A stretch of 64,000 bases of DNA from Pelosinus propionicus DSM 13327 (GCF_900114615.1 NZ_FOTS01000018.1:30135-94134), one strand, 5' to 3'. Positions 18,569 to 29,108 are shown, counted from the stretch's first letter. The notes: generated from the letters alone by a model not told the origin. A program made the numbers and translations.

Positions 18569-19825
18569 CTATTGCCGAGTGATGATACGTACTACTCTTT
18601 CATAAACGAGATAATCCCACATCCATTTTACAAAGACAACTGCCCGATTGCGGAAATCAATAAGACGTAAAATATGCACTAACGACCATATAGACCAAGC
18701 AATGAATCCATGGGTTTTAAATGCCCCCATATGCACCACGGCTGCATTGCGACCAATCGTTGCCATATTGCCTACATCTTTGTACAAGAACTTCTTAAGC
18801 TCTTTGCCACGAATTAAGTTTCGTATATTTTTTGCTGTAATATCGGCTTGTTGTATCGCCACAGGTGCTATCATAGGCAAAGGCCGTTCTCCTTGTACAT
18901 AATGAGCTGCATCACCAATCACAAACACTTCAGGACGATTTGGTAATTGCAAGAAATCATTTACAATAGCTCGTCTCATACTAGCCTGTTCAATGTCTAA
19001 GGTATCCAGCAAAGCATTCGCTTTTACTCCCGCTGCCCAAACAACAGTATAGGTTGGAATGACTTCGCCACCTTTTAGACTCATTTTTTCTCCATCATAA
19101 TCGGTAACCTGAACACACATACGCACTTCTACATGTTTGCGGATTAGGGTTTCTACAGTGACCTCCCGCAGTTCTTCTGGCATAGTAGCTAACAATTTGT
19201 CAGAAGCTTCAACCAGCATAATGCGTACTTCTTTAAAATTCAAATGATGATATTCTCGAATCATTACATGATAAATAAGTTCAGATAAAGCACCAGCTGA
19301 TTCTACCCCAGTAGGACCGCCACCTACAATCACAAAGGTCAGTAGCGCTCGGCGCTTATCCGCATCTTTTTCATGAGCAGCCAGTTCAAACATACGTAGT
19401 ACATGATTACGAATTGTTACTGATTCATCTAAGTTTTTCATGCCAAAGCCATTGGCCTCCATGGATTTCATTCCAAAATAATTTGTCATTCCACCTACTG
19501 CCACAATAAGATAATCATAAGCAATGCTGCCGGTGTTCATAGTCACTACTTTATTATCAAAATCCACATCTGATACCTCCGCTAAGCGAAAGTCCACATT
19601 CTTTTGCTCTCTAAAGATGGCTCGGACAGGGTAGGCTATATCATCCACTGACAAACCAGCCGTTGCCACTTGATATAATAAGGGCTGAAATAAATGATAG
19701 TTATACTTATCAATCAGAGTAATTTTAACATCTTGTTTTGCTAATGCTCTTGCTGTGCGAATTCCTCCAAAACCAGCGCCAATAATTACAACATGCGGCT
19801 TCTTTACCACCGCTTCATTTGGCAT
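18569..19825 (-). CDS. Type II NADH dehydrogenase (NDH-2)
   Basis: 418 aa. Two dinucleotide folds: FAD site GAGFGGIRTARAL (17-29) and NADH site IVGGGPTGVESAGAL (about 165-180), plus the FAD-closing FVIGDAAH near 300. The C-terminal region is amphipathic and hydrophobic (WSLVHILRLIDFRNRAV), as in NDH-2 enzymes that attach to the membrane surface and reduce menaquinone without pumping protons. GGAGGTG precedes the ATG. In an anaerobe it may serve NADH re-oxidation or oxygen defence. Its position between the kinase and regulator genes is odd. Confidence 0.9.
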   Translation of the reverse strand: MPNEAVVKKPHVVIIGAGFGGIRTARALAKQDVKITLIDKYNYHLFQPLLYQVATAGLSVDDIAYPVRAIFREQKNVDFRLAEVSDVDFDNKVVTMNTGSIAYDYLIVAVGGMTNYFGMKSMEANGFGMKNLDESVTIRNHVLRMFELAAHEKDADKRRALLTFVIVGGGPTGVESAGALSELIYHVMIREYHHLNFKEVRIMLVEASDKLLATMPEELREVTVETLIRKHVEVRMCVQVTDYDGEKMSLKGGEVIPTYTVVWAAGVKANALLDTLDIEQASMRRAIVNDFLQLPNRPEVFVIGDAAHYVQGERPLPMIAPVAIQQADITAKNIRNLIRGKELKKFLYKDVGNMATIGRNAAVVHMGAFKTHGFIAWSIWSLVHILRLIDFRNRAVVFVKWMWDYLVYERVVRIITRQ

Positions 19826-20006
19826 ATTTATACACCTCCACTAATTTAATTTGTATGCGATTATATATAAACATTAATTACTTTAAAACCAATAAGTGTA
19901 TTGTAATGGAATGAAACAAATAATTGTACATTATAAATATTTAATAAACAATAACTAACTTAAATAAGTAGACTCATATCGATAAACTCGAATGATCTTT
20001 TCAAAT

Positions 20007-21620
20007 TTATGGGGGTTCTTTCTCCTTCACTGCATAAGGAATAGTTACCATAAATATCGTACCTTCTCCTGGCCTACTTTCAAATTCAATAGTTCCTTTA
20101 AGGCGTTCTAAACTGCGTTGCACTAGATGGAGACCAAAGCCTCGGTTTCCATCCTTACTAGATATGCCTTTTTCAAACAAAGTATTGCTTACTTCTGGCA
20201 ATATTCCTTCTCCCGTATCACTTACGTGAATTGATAATGTTTCTTTATCATAATACATATGCAGCTCGATCTCTTTATAAGGACTACTACTCACTGCATC
20301 AAAAGCATTTTCTATTAAATTACCAATAATCGTTACCATTTCATGAATCACTTCATTATTCCAAGGCTTAGGCACATAAGTTTCCTCAGCTAAATTCATA
20401 ATTACATTTTTTTCCCTTGATAAACTTAACTTACTTAGAATAAACCCCGCTAGAAGAGGTTCTCTAATACGTTTGGTAACAAAACTAATTTCTTCTTCAT
20501 GCTCAGAAGCAATTTTATTAATGTAACTTGCTAATTGCGAGTAACTTTTCAATTTGACTAGTCCTAATATAACATGCAGCTGATTCATAAATTCATGAGC
20601 CCTCGCTCTAAGAGCATCTACATAATCCTGAACACCCGTAAGCTGCTCTGCAAGATCTTTTACTTCTGTCTTGTCCCGAAATGTAGATATAGCTCCCACT
20701 ACTTTTCCATTTACAATCATGGGGAGGCAGTTGGCAATAACAGGTGAACCATGGAACTCTTGCTCTTGATCTACTTGCGCTACACCAGAGTCAATAACAT
20801 CTAGTAAATTCGTATTTTGTACATAGCTTGTAATGGATTTCCCTACCGGGCTATCATCTTTACCTGTCAAGCCTAATATGCGTATGGCTTCAGCATTTAC
20901 CAATGTAATTATTCCTCGACTATCGACAGCAAGAATTCCCTCATATACCGATTGGAGCATAGCATTACGTTCCTCCAGTCGATTAGCAATCGCCTCTGGT
21001 TCAAGACCGAATAAAATATTTTTAACATTTTTTGACAGAAAGTAAGCACCGATAATGCCAATGATCATACCAATAACAATTGCTAAAAATAGTGCTTTTT
21101 GTGTCTCCTTTTCTAAAATTTTTATATTATCCATTAAGACACCAACCACTACTACTCCTATTTGCTCACCTTCAGGAGTAAACACAGGCACAAATGCCCT
21201 TAATGCATCTCCTAACGTTCCTTTAGCCACTGAAACATACTCTTTACCTGCTAATGCTTCCGCTTCATCTCCACCAACAAATTTTTGACCAATTTTTTCA
21301 AAATTAGGATGCGATTTACGAATTCCCTTCATATCCAAAATCACTATATATTCAACTTCAGCTGCAACGCCACTCTCATTAGCATATTTCTGCATAGCCT
21401 CTATATTCTTTTCTTCTACTAAACCTTCAACTACAAGAGGTGATTTTACAATAAGGTGAGCAACACTTGCAGCTTTCCTGGCTGTCGCCTTTTGTGCATC
21501 AAATTCAATATTCTGAGACACTAATATATTCGTAATTAACAATGCTATGGCTACAACCGCGAATGTTAGCAACATAATCTTAGTTTGCAATTTTAAGTTC
21601 CTATGTAAGAACAAAAACAC
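20007..21620 (-). CDS. Sensor histidine kinase, CitA/DcuS family
   Basis: 537 aa. TM1 (about 12-34), extracytoplasmic Cache domain (35-175), TM2 (177-198), PAS domain (215-320), a Spo0B-type dimerisation helix with His342 in RAHEFMNQLHV, and the HATPase domain with Asn437 (IGNLIENAFDA), DTGEGI (468-473) and RGFGLHLV. This is the architecture of citrate and C4-dicarboxylate sensors. The start is a GTG with AAGG close by. It is upstream of NDH-2 and the response regulator on the same strand. The ligand is not predictable from sequence. Confidence 0.92.
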   Translation of the reverse strand: MFLFLHRNLKLQTKIMLLTFAVVAIALLITNILVSQNIEFDAQKATARKAASVAHLIVKSPLVVEGLVEEKNIEAMQKYANESGVAAEVEYIVILDMKGIRKSHPNFEKIGQKFVGGDEAEALAGKEYVSVAKGTLGDALRAFVPVFTPEGEQIGVVVVGVLMDNIKILEKETQKALFLAIVIGMIIGIIGAYFLSKNVKNILFGLEPEAIANRLEERNAMLQSVYEGILAVDSRGIITLVNAEAIRILGLTGKDDSPVGKSITSYVQNTNLLDVIDSGVAQVDQEQEFHGSPVIANCLPMIVNGKVVGAISTFRDKTEVKDLAEQLTGVQDYVDALRARAHEFMNQLHVILGLVKLKSYSQLASYINKIASEHEEEISFVTKRIREPLLAGFILSKLSLSREKNVIMNLAEETYVPKPWNNEVIHEMVTIIGNLIENAFDAVSSSPYKEIELHMYYDKETLSIHVSDTGEGILPEVSNTLFEKGISSKDGNRGFGLHLVQRSLERLKGTIEFESRPGEGTIFMVTIPYAVKEKEPP

Positions 21621-21695
21621 ACCGCCTTACTTTCTAAAAGATATCTCTATTATAAAAATCTAACGGGCAAAAAACAAGAAGAACAAACTCATTTT

Positions 21696-21737
21696 AAAAT
21701 ATCCAGAGAGAAAACCTTGTTTCTCACTGGATATTTT
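21696..21737. terminator. Intrinsic terminator after the SagB-like gene
   Basis: Stem AAAATATCCAGAGAGAAA with TTTCTCACTGGATATTTTT, one mismatch, T-rich on both sides. It lies between the SagB-like gene and the kinase gene. Confidence 0.8.
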
Positions 21738-21767
21738 TTACTACTTATTTTACCTAACTAAGATCTG

Positions 21768-22505
21768 CTATCTTTTTCCTAAAGCAGCTATATAGATAAT
21801 AAATTGTTCCTCGCCATCGAGTCCAACAACAGCATTTAGCTGCTCATCATCAAATGCCGCAACAGCACATACTCCACAGCCAACAACTTGTGCCGATAAA
21901 TATAAGTTCTGACAAACATGTCCTGCATCCAAATGCAAGTAACGATATCCCCTTTCTCCATAGCGCCATTTCATACGACTTGCTTGCGCCCCCCAAAGAA
22001 AAGTTACTGCACTTTTAGCAATAAAATTCTGACCCAAACATGCTTTTGTTATTTCCGCGGAAACATGCTCTGCCAAATTTACTTCTATTAACTTATGCTC
22101 AATAGCTAAAAAACGATATAAACCTGGTTTAATGCCTTCTACGTTATGAATGAGTAGATATGTCTCAAAAGCATGCCGCGCACCTGCCGATGGAACTGTT
22201 CGCAAAGTAGCCTGATTCCCTAATATTTGCTTTACGCCCTGAGTACACCACAATAGATAAGATAGTTCCAATAAACTGATTGGTTCATCTTGGTAATCAC
22301 GGATACTGGATCTAAGTTCGATTAGAGCCATAAAATCGATTGTAATCGGTGGTATTTCTTCTGGCATTGGTAAATCAATGATCTTATTTTTTTCATCATA
22401 CGCGCTTTGCAATGATGGCTGAGCTACCATCCTTTCAGAGTCTTTCTGCTCCATATTCTTATAGCGAGTTTGCACCATAAATTCATTTCCGATGGGCTTT
22501 ATCAT
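21768..22505 (-). CDS. SagB/ThcOx-type nitroreductase-fold dehydrogenase
   Basis: 245 aa from the ATG at 22505 (AGAGGTG five bases upstream). The flavin-binding pattern is ELRSSIRDYQ (FMN contact), LLWCTQGV, TVPSAGARHAFETYLLI and the C-terminal LHLDAGHVCQNLYL. SagB-type dehydrogenases oxidise azolines to azoles in peptide natural products, but many stand-alone homologues have unknown roles. No cyclodehydratase, precursor peptide or transporter gene is adjacent, so a RiPP role is not supported. It is a monocistronic unit between two terminators. Confidence 0.85.
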   Translation of the reverse strand: MIKPIGNEFMVQTRYKNMEQKDSERMVAQPSLQSAYDEKNKIIDLPMPEEIPPITIDFMALIELRSSIRDYQDEPISLLELSYLLWCTQGVKQILGNQATLRTVPSAGARHAFETYLLIHNVEGIKPGLYRFLAIEHKLIEVNLAEHVSAEITKACLGQNFIAKSAVTFLWGAQASRMKWRYGERGYRYLHLDAGHVCQNLYLSAQVVGCGVCAVAAFDDEQLNAVVGLDGEEQFIIYIAALGKR

Positions 22506-22604
22506 GATCACACCTCTAACTTTTATATGAATGGATTATTCTAAGTATACTATCTCTATTCTTCACCACCCCTTAAAAAAAATCCTTCCAGCTGCTATTT
22601 TGTA

Positions 22605-22642
22605 AAATAAAAAACTGCCAATCATTGGGACTGACAGTTTTA
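22605..22642 (-). terminator. Terminator of the histidine operon
   Basis: Minus-strand stem ACTGTCAGTC/GATTGGCAGT with G-U wobbles, preceded by A4 and followed by T6. It lies 20 bp after the hisIE stop. Confidence 0.85.
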
Positions 22643-22661
22643 TTCCATTACAAACTAACCT

Positions 22662-23318
22662 CTATTTTCTTCTTTTTTGCAGTTCTTCCAATAGTTCACT
22701 GATATTTATATTATGATACACTAAAAGCACTAAACAATGGTACCAGAGGTCTGCCATTTCATATAATACTTCTTCCTTACTATTATTTTTTGAAGCAATA
22801 ATGGTTTCAGCTGCCTCTTCTCCTACTTTCTTTAGTATTTTATCCTGGCCTTTATCAAAGAGATAAGTGGTATAAGAACCAGCTTGTGGATTTCGCTTAC
22901 GGTCATTCACTACATGGTACAAATCGTGTAAAATAGTGGACACGGATTGTCCGTAAACAGGCGGTATCGTTACCGCTGTTTCGCCTTCCACTTTCTGCGG
23001 AACAATTGTACGCCTGAAACAAGATAATGTTCCTTCATGACATGCAACCCCGACTTGCTCTACTTTGATCAACAGAGTATCCCCGTCACAATCATAATAC
23101 ATCTCTTGCACCTTTTGCACATGTCCAGAGGTTTCTCCCTTTTGCCATAAACTTTGGCGACTCCTACTAAAAAACCAAGTAACTCCTGTTTCTACAGTTT
23201 TTAATAATGACTCTCTATTCATATAGGCTAGCATAAGAACAATTCCGGTCTGTTCCTGTTGGATAATCGCCGGAACTAAACCATTATTATCAAATTTAAT
23301 TTGATCTATAGTATTCAT
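22662..23318 (-). CDS. hisIE: HisIE: phosphoribosyl-AMP cyclohydrolase / phosphoribosyl-ATP pyrophosphatase
   Basis: 218 aa bifunctional protein for the second and third steps of histidine synthesis. The HisI half (1-110) has [27 protein letters not shown] and the metal-binding Cys/Asp segment DCDGDTLL...CHEGTLSCF. The HisE half (about 115-218) has the alpha-helical pyrophosphohydrolase pattern [15 protein letters not shown] and [10 protein letters not shown]. It is the last gene of the operon and its start overlaps the hisF stop by 4 bp. The fusion is common in bacteria. Confidence 0.96.
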   Translation of the reverse strand: MNTIDQIKFDNNGLVPAIIQQEQTGIVLMLAYMNRESLLKTVETGVTWFFSRSRQSLWQKGETSGHVQKVQEMYYDCDGDTLLIKVEQVGVACHEGTLSCFRRTIVPQKVEGETAVTIPPVYGQSVSTILHDLYHVVNDRKRNPQAGSYTTYLFDKGQDKILKKVGEEAAETIIASKNNSKEEVLYEMADLWYHCLVLLVYHNINISELLEELQKRRK

Positions 23319-24073
23319 AACCGTACCTCCACACCTTTTGATTTCAGATATTGTTTTACCTGTCCAACAGTAAATTGCCCAAAGTGAAAAACAGAAGCTG
23401 CTAATACGGCGTCAGCCTTACCTGCCGTAAGTACATCATAAAAATGTACCATATCTCCTGCCCCCCCTGATGCAATAACAGGTACGCCAACTGCTTCCGA
23501 AACAGCTCTTGTCAATTTAATATCATAACCATCTTTCGTTCCATCCTTATCCATACTGGTTAAAAGAATTTCTCCTGCTCCCATCGCTGTTGCCTGCTTC
23601 ACCCAATCTAATACGTCGAGTCCGGTGGGAGTACGTCCTCCATTTATATATACTTCCCATGCATCTTCGCCTCTTTGTCTGGCATCAACAGCCAGAACAA
23701 TGCATTGGCAGCCAAAGCGCTTTGCCCCTTCGGCAATTAACTCTGGATTCTTGATAGCAGCTGTATTGAGAGATACCTTATCCGCACCAGCTTTTAGCAT
23801 TTTACGAATGTCTTCAACTGTTCGAATTCCGCCTCCTACCGTAAATGGAATAAAGACCTGAGATGCAGTTTGCTCTACCATTTGCACCATTGTCTTTCTT
23901 TCCTCATAAGAAGCTGTAATATCTAAAAATATTAATTCATCTGCAAGTTCTTTATCATAGATAGACGCCAATTCCACTGGATCGCCAGCATCCCTGAGTC
24001 CTACAAAATTTGTACCTTTAACGACTCTCCCATCCTTCACATCCAGACAAGGAATTATCCTTTTTGTATACAT
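23315..24073 (-). CDS. hisF: HisF: imidazole glycerol phosphate synthase, cyclase subunit
   Basis: 252 aa from the ATG at 24073, with GGGAGAGTG upstream. TIM barrel with [15 protein letters not shown] (catalytic Asp11), [30 protein letters not shown] (second catalytic Asp) and ASGGAG. It uses ammonia from HisH to convert PRFAR to imidazole glycerol phosphate and AICAR. It lies 4 bp after hisA and overlaps hisIE, so translation is probably coupled. Confidence 0.97.
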   Translation of the reverse strand: MYTKRIIPCLDVKDGRVVKGTNFVGLRDAGDPVELASIYDKELADELIFLDITASYEERKTMVQMVEQTASQVFIPFTVGGGIRTVEDIRKMLKAGADKVSLNTAAIKNPELIAEGAKRFGCQCIVLAVDARQRGEDAWEVYINGGRTPTGLDVLDWVKQATAMGAGEILLTSMDKDGTKDGYDIKLTRAVSEAVGVPVIASGGAGDMVHFYDVLTAGKADAVLAASVFHFGQFTVGQVKQYLKSKGVEVRL

Positions 24074-24077
24074 GATT

Positions 24078-24806
24078 TCACTCTCCCCGCAGCAGACGCA
24101 AAGCATCAGCAAGTTTTAGACTTCCTGTATAAATGGCCTTACCGACAATCACTCCTTCGATGCCATCACTTGCTGCTTTCTTTATCTCTTCAATATCTGA
24201 TAAATCACGAACCCCTCCTGAAGCAATGACTGGAATCCCAGATGATTTTGCTAAAGCTGCCGTTCCAGGAATGTTCACACCTGATAAAGTACCATCCCGA
24301 GAGATATCGGTATAGATAATTCTTGCTACACCGACTTGGGCCATTTTCCTAGCTAATTGTTCCGCTTCAATTCCACCAGTAATGCCCCAACCTTCTACAG
24401 CAACCATACCGCCACGAGCATCAATTCCCACGACGATGCGGTCACCATACTTCTCACATGCTGCTGCGACTAAATCAGGCTGTTTAACGGCGACTGATCC
24501 TAAAATAACTCGTGCTACCCCAACTTCCAAAAATTGCGCAATCGTGTCTAAATTTCGTATACCGCCACCTAATTGAACAGGAATCCTTACATTTTTTATT
24601 ATATTCGCAATCACATCTAAATTTACAGGCCTACCCGCTAAAGCACCATCCAAATCAACCAAATGTAGATATTCCGCACCTTGATTTACCCATTGAACCG
24701 CCATATCCAAGGGATTATCGGCAAATATAGTTTCTTTATCGAAACGTCCCTCTGTCAACCGAACACATTTTCCATTTCGAATATCAATTGCTGGAAAAAC
24801 AATCAT
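24078..24806 (-). CDS. hisA: HisA: ProFAR isomerase
   Basis: 242 aa TIM barrel of the HisA/HisF family with [14 protein letters not shown] (catalytic Asp8), [27 protein letters not shown] (second catalytic Asp) and ASGGVRD. It isomerises the N'-5'-phosphoribosylformimino intermediate to PRFAR. Its start overlaps the hisH stop by 4 bp and it is followed 4 bp later by hisF, in standard his operon order. Confidence 0.97.
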   Translation of the reverse strand: MIVFPAIDIRNGKCVRLTEGRFDKETIFADNPLDMAVQWVNQGAEYLHLVDLDGALAGRPVNLDVIANIIKNVRIPVQLGGGIRNLDTIAQFLEVGVARVILGSVAVKQPDLVAAACEKYGDRIVVGIDARGGMVAVEGWGITGGIEAEQLARKMAQVGVARIIYTDISRDGTLSGVNIPGTAALAKSSGIPVIASGGVRDLSDIEEIKKAASDGIEGVIVGKAIYTGSLKLADALRLLRGE

Positions 24807-25411
24807 AATTTCATCTCCTTAAAGTTAGCCAGCATCGCCAAACCAATACTACCTGATTTTTCTGGATGGAATTGTACTGCCTGTATATTGTCCCGCCCAA
24901 CAGCAGCTGTTACAGAACCACCATAATCAGCAACTGCCGTAATCAAACTTGCATCTTCAGGTACCGCATGAAAGCTGTGAACGAAATATACATAGGATTC
25001 TTGAGGTATATTCTCAAACAATGGACTCTTACCAGCAAAAGATATACTATTCCACCCCATATGAGGAATTTTTAACGCAGGAGCCTGTATTTTACGTACC
25101 ATACCAGGAAAAAGTCCCAACCCTTTTACTTCAGGATCTTCTTCACTGCCTTCAAACAAAACTTGTAATCCCAGGCAGATAGAAAGAAAAGGAGTCCCCT
25201 TCGCAACTACCTCATGAATAGCATCAATCATGTGATAGGCTTTAAGATTCTCCATGCAATCGCCAAAGGCACCGACGCCTGGCAATACTACTTTATCAGC
25301 TGCTGTAACAATCTCCGGCTCGCTGGTAACTTGAGCCTTTGCCCCTAATTTAGCAAGCGCCTTTTCTACACTATATAAATTACCCATACCATAATCAATA
25401 ATAGCAATCAT
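24803..25411 (-). CDS. hisH: HisH: imidazole glycerol phosphate synthase, glutaminase subunit
   Basis: 202 aa class I glutamine amidotransferase. Nucleophile Cys in LSICLGLQVLFE (about residue 79), His and Glu in VQFHPEKSG near 180-186. It supplies ammonia to HisF in a 1:1 complex. IDYGMGNLYSV at the N-terminus is typical. It lies 11 bp after hisB in the operon. Confidence 0.97.
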   Translation of the reverse strand: MIAIIDYGMGNLYSVEKALAKLGAKAQVTSEPEIVTAADKVVLPGVGAFGDCMENLKAYHMIDAIHEVVAKGTPFLSICLGLQVLFEGSEEDPEVKGLGLFPGMVRKIQAPALKIPHMGWNSISFAGKSPLFENIPQESYVYFVHSFHAVPEDASLITAVADYGGSVTAAVGRDNIQAVQFHPEKSGSIGLAMLANFKEMKL

Positions 25412-25422
25412 AGTTACCCCTC

Positions 25423-26007
25423 CTATAGCATCCCTTTACTCGACATCACTCCAACAATTCTCTCATCGATAGACGCAGCTTCATCAAGAGCCCTGCCCAA
25501 CGCCTTAAATATCGCTTCTACGATGTGGTGAGAGTTTTTACCTGATAGTAGGCGCACATGTAAAGTTAGCCCCGCATGTACAGTTAAGGCCCTTAAAAAT
25601 TCTTCTGTTAATTCACTATCAAAATCACCGATTCTTTCCGAAGGTATCGCTACATCAAAAACAAGAAAGGGACGACCACTAATATCTAAAGATACCATTG
25701 CTAAGGCTTCATCCATAGGTACAAAAGCAGTACCATATCGTTTAATACCATTTTTATCACCTAACGCTTTTGTCAGAGCCTGGCCTAAGACAATTCCTGT
25801 ATCTTCCACAGTATGATGTCCATCTACCTGTAAATCTCCTTGCGCAATGAGCTGCAAATCCATAAAGCCATGTTTGGTAAGCAGCAGTAACATATGGTCA
25901 AAAAAACCGATCCCTGTTGCGATTTCACTTTTACCAGTTCCGTCAATATTTAATGTAGTTGAGATATTTGTTTCAGCGGTTTGCCGCCTCATTGTCGCAG
26001 TACGCAT
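25423..26007 (-). CDS. hisB: HisB: imidazoleglycerol-phosphate dehydratase
   Basis: About 194 aa, the monofunctional plant/Firmicutes type without a phosphatase domain. Manganese-binding motifs GFFDHMLLLLTKHG, DGHHTVEDTG and the second HHIVEA set are intact. Two adjacent ATGs (26010 and 26007) follow AGAGGAGG; the second has better spacing. The lack of a fused phosphatase means a separate histidinol phosphatase is needed, for which the PHP protein at 36.2-36.9 kb is a candidate. Confidence 0.96.
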   Translation of the reverse strand: MRTATMRRQTAETNISTTLNIDGTGKSEIATGIGFFDHMLLLLTKHGFMDLQLIAQGDLQVDGHHTVEDTGIVLGQALTKALGDKNGIKRYGTAFVPMDEALAMVSLDISGRPFLVFDVAIPSERIGDFDSELTEEFLRALTVHAGLTLHVRLLSGKNSHHIVEAIFKALGRALDEAASIDERIVGVMSSKGML

Positions 26008-26048
26008 CATTTGGCCTCCTCTTTCCAATTATTTAAAAATATCTTATA

Positions 26049-27104
26049 TTACTCATTCATAAACGTTTTAATAGTCTTATATACATTATCATTCTCTAAG
26101 GGCGTTCCGACTGTAATTCTAATGCAATTGGTAAGAAGAGGGGCAGTACTAAAATCTCTAATACCAATATTTTTTTCAGATAAGTAAGCACTCAACCGTT
26201 GTGCTTTATCTGTCTTTATTAAAATAAAATTAGTCTCTGAAGGATAGACTGTAATACCTGCTATTGCGGCTAGGGAATCTGCTAAGCGTTTGCGTTCTCC
26301 GATTATCTGCCCAATGATTGGCATGAACTCATCCCGCATTTGATATACTACTTGGGCAGTAATCAGGGACAAGGTATTTATATGGTAAGGCATCATAACT
26401 TTATTTACCATAGATGCAATCTCGACATTAGACAACATATATCCTACACGAATTGCCGCTAAGCCATAGGCTTTTGATAAGGTCCTTGCTACAATTAAAT
26501 GGTCGTACTTTTTCATAAAACCAATTGCTGATTTACCATAGAATTCGTAATAAGCTTCATCAACAACAACAGGACATTGCACTTTTCTTAAAATATATTC
26601 AATATCCTCTTGTGGAATAATTGTACCAGTAGGATTATTGGGATTACATAAAATAATCAACTTAGCCTGAGACTGCTCAGCTGCTTCCACAACTTTTTCT
26701 GGTGATAGTGAAAAATCTTCCTTTAATGTTACTGGAACAGCTTGGCTATCCGTTAATTGAGCATAAATACCATACATGGAAAACGAAGGGACCGGAAAAA
26801 CAATGCTCCTGCCTGGTCCTCCGAAAGTTTGGCATAGAGCCAATAAAATCTCGCTTGATCCATTACCAATTACGATATTTTGAATCGTGGTCGCAAAAGC
26901 TTCTGCAATCAATGCTCGTAAGTCTAACATTCCGATATCAGGGTAACGGTTAAATGCCATATATTCGATCTGGTTCATGACTCTTTCATGCACTAAAGGA
27001 GGTAAATTATTAGGACTTTCATTAGCATCAAGCTTACTGTCCCATTCCTTTTCTTCTACTGAGTAGGATTTTATAGTTTCTAATCCTGGTCTATAATCAA
27101 ACAT
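26049..27104 (-). CDS. hisC: HisC: histidinol-phosphate aminotransferase
   Basis: 351 aa fold-type I PLP enzyme. LDANESPNN at the N-terminus, GNGSSEILLALC, CNPNNPTGT, VVDEAYYEF, the PLP lysine in ARTLSKAYGLAAIRVGY and the C-terminal arginine near SETNFILIKT and GIRDF. It transaminates imidazole acetol phosphate. The ATG at 27104 is preferred to a GTG one codon earlier. It overlaps the hisD stop by 8 bp. Confidence 0.96.
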   Translation of the reverse strand: MFDYRPGLETIKSYSVEEKEWDSKLDANESPNNLPPLVHERVMNQIEYMAFNRYPDIGMLDLRALIAEAFATTIQNIVIGNGSSEILLALCQTFGGPGRSIVFPVPSFSMYGIYAQLTDSQAVPVTLKEDFSLSPEKVVEAAEQSQAKLIILCNPNNPTGTIIPQEDIEYILRKVQCPVVVDEAYYEFYGKSAIGFMKKYDHLIVARTLSKAYGLAAIRVGYMLSNVEIASMVNKVMMPYHINTLSLITAQVVYQMRDEFMPIIGQIIGERKRLADSLAAIAGITVYPSETNFILIKTDKAQRLSAYLSEKNIGIRDFSTAPLLTNCIRITVGTPLENDNVYKTIKTFMNE

Positions 27105-28446
27105 CACTTTTTCCCCTCACTTTGATCGCATTGGCATGAGCCTGTAATCCTTCTGCCTCTGCTAATGTAATTACTTGATTCGCCACTGCCTGTAACGCGT
27201 TTTTGCTATATGCAATAATACTAGTCCTTTTCATAAAGGTTTCTACATTTAATACAGAATAAAAACGAGCTGTTCCTCCAGTTGGCAATACATGATTGGG
27301 CCCAGCCAAGTAATCCCCTAACGGTTCTGGCGAATAAGGTCCCAAGAATACCGCGCCTGCATTTTTTACAAAAGGCAACAAGGCGAAAGGCTGCTCTGTT
27401 ATGATCTCTAGATGTTCCGGTGCTGAAATATTGGCCAATTCGATCGCTTGCATACTATCTTTCGTTATAATTATCAACCCATTTTTCTCAAGCGATGCCT
27501 CAGCAATTTCCTTGCGAGGCAGCTTACCCAATTGAAGCTGAAGTTCTAGCTCTACTTTACTCGCAAGCTTACTGCTGTCCGTAATTAAAATGCTTGATGC
27601 TAAAACATCGTGCTCTGCCTGGCTAAGCATGTCAGCCGCAATATACGAAGGATCTGCTGTCTCATCCGCAACAATTAAAATCTCACTCGGTCCCGCTAGC
27701 ATATCAATATCACAATGCCCATACACCGCTTTTTTAGCCAAAGTAACAAAGATATTTCCAGGTCCAGTTATTTTATCAACTTTAGGAATCTGTGCTGTAC
27801 CAAAGGCTAAGGCAGCAATAGCCTGCGCTCCACCTACTTTAAATACTCTAGTCACACCCGATTCCCGAGCTGCCACTAAGATACTAGGATTAATGCTGCC
27901 GTCCTTACTTGGCGGCACTACCATTATAATTTCTTTTACACCTGCAACAGCGGCAGGAACTGCATTCATAATGACCGATGATGGATAAATAGCAGTACCG
28001 CCAGGTACGTACATTCCAACTCTTTCTAAAGGGATGCAACTTTGTCCCAGCATCGCTCCGTATTCCCTATAGGTAAGCCATGTTTTAGGAAGCTGCTCGC
28101 TATGAAAAGATCTAACATTTTCAATGGCCTGTCGTATAGCAGCCAGTATTTGCTCATCAACCTTTGTCAAAGCCTCTTGAAACTCTAATTCTGTAACCTC
28201 TAATGTATCTTCACTTAAAGTGACACCATCAATTGCCTGAGTATATTGAAGCACTGCTTCATCTCCTTGTTGGCGTACATCATGAATAATTTTGTCCACT
28301 ACTTGAGAAGCTGTTAGTTCACTGCCGAATACCTTTTTAATATGACTCTTCGCACCTTCTCCTAATATCACTTGATCAAAAGGCGGCTTTATTAATAGTT
28401 TGTTTAATTCTATTAGCGTACTATCTTCTGCATATACAATTTTCAT
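27097..28446 (-). CDS. hisD: HisD: histidinol dehydrogenase
   Basis: 449 aa, slightly longer than the usual 430. Conserved blocks: [44 protein letters not shown], the zinc-binding QAEHD and SAPEHLE, and [14 protein letters not shown]. It performs the last two NAD-dependent oxidations to histidine. The start overlaps the hisG stop by 4 bp, so hisG and hisD are probably translationally coupled. Confidence 0.97.
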   Translation of the reverse strand: MKIVYAEDSTLIELNKLLIKPPFDQVILGEGAKSHIKKVFGSELTASQVVDKIIHDVRQQGDEAVLQYTQAIDGVTLSEDTLEVTELEFQEALTKVDEQILAAIRQAIENVRSFHSEQLPKTWLTYREYGAMLGQSCIPLERVGMYVPGGTAIYPSSVIMNAVPAAVAGVKEIIMVVPPSKDGSINPSILVAARESGVTRVFKVGGAQAIAALAFGTAQIPKVDKITGPGNIFVTLAKKAVYGHCDIDMLAGPSEILIVADETADPSYIAADMLSQAEHDVLASSILITDSSKLASKVELELQLQLGKLPRKEIAEASLEKNGLIIITKDSMQAIELANISAPEHLEIITEQPFALLPFVKNAGAVFLGPYSPEPLGDYLAGPNHVLPTGGTARFYSVLNVETFMKRTSIIAYSKNALQAVANQVITLAEAEGLQAHANAIKVRGKSDV

Positions 28447-29108
28447 GGAGCCACCACGCCTTCCAGCAGAGCTCTTAATTCTTCTGTAATTCTATTAATA
28501 CGGTCAAACTTTAGTTTAAAACTTACCCTATTAGCAATAAAACGAGCTGTAACGGGTTGAATGGTAGCGACCTCCAGTAAGTTATTTGCCTTTAAAGTAC
28601 GTCCTGTTTCTACTAAATCGACAATTATCTCTGCTAAACCTACTATAGGTGCTAATTCAATAGAACCATTTAATTTAATAAATTCCATCTGAATGCCCAT
28701 ACTATGAAAAAAGCTTTCTGCTATGCGAGGGTATTTAGTAGCTACTCGCATATGTGCATAATCACTTAATTTTTCTCGTTTTAGTGCTTCTGGTACTGCC
28801 ACCATCATTCGGCATAAGCCAAATTTCAAATCTAATAATTCATACAAATCCTTTTCTTCTTCCAATAATACATCCTTGCCGATAATTCCAATATCCGCTG
28901 CACCATATTCAATATACGTTGGCAAATCTGCCGTTTTGGTAATGATAAAACGCAACTTCTCTTTTTCATTCGTGATTACTAATTTACGTGAGTTTTCACT
29001 CAGGTCTTCTGCTGAACATCCTACTTTTGCTAGCATTTCTGCCGAAGGCGAAAATAGTTTGCCTTTTGGCAAAGCAATCGTAAGATACTCCATATCACTC
29101 AATGTCAT
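28443..29108 (-). CDS. hisG: HisG, short form: ATP phosphoribosyltransferase catalytic subunit
   Basis: 221 aa, the short HisG that lacks the C-terminal histidine-sensing domain and requires HisZ. Motifs LTIALPKGKLF, YGAADIGIIGKDVL, RVATKYPRIAESFF and the PRPP-binding IVDLVETGRTLKANNL are present. It commits ATP and PRPP to histidine synthesis. First gene of the operon, with GGGGGATC before the ATG. HisZ is encoded 1.7 kb away in another unit, which agrees with this form. No T-box or his leader peptide was seen upstream. Confidence 0.96.
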   Translation of the reverse strand: MTLSDMEYLTIALPKGKLFSPSAEMLAKVGCSAEDLSENSRKLVITNEKEKLRFIITKTADLPTYIEYGAADIGIIGKDVLLEEEKDLYELLDLKFGLCRMMVAVPEALKREKLSDYAHMRVATKYPRIAESFFHSMGIQMEFIKLNGSIELAPIVGLAEIIVDLVETGRTLKANNLLEVATIQPVTARFIANRVSFKLKFDRINRITEELRALLEGVVAP

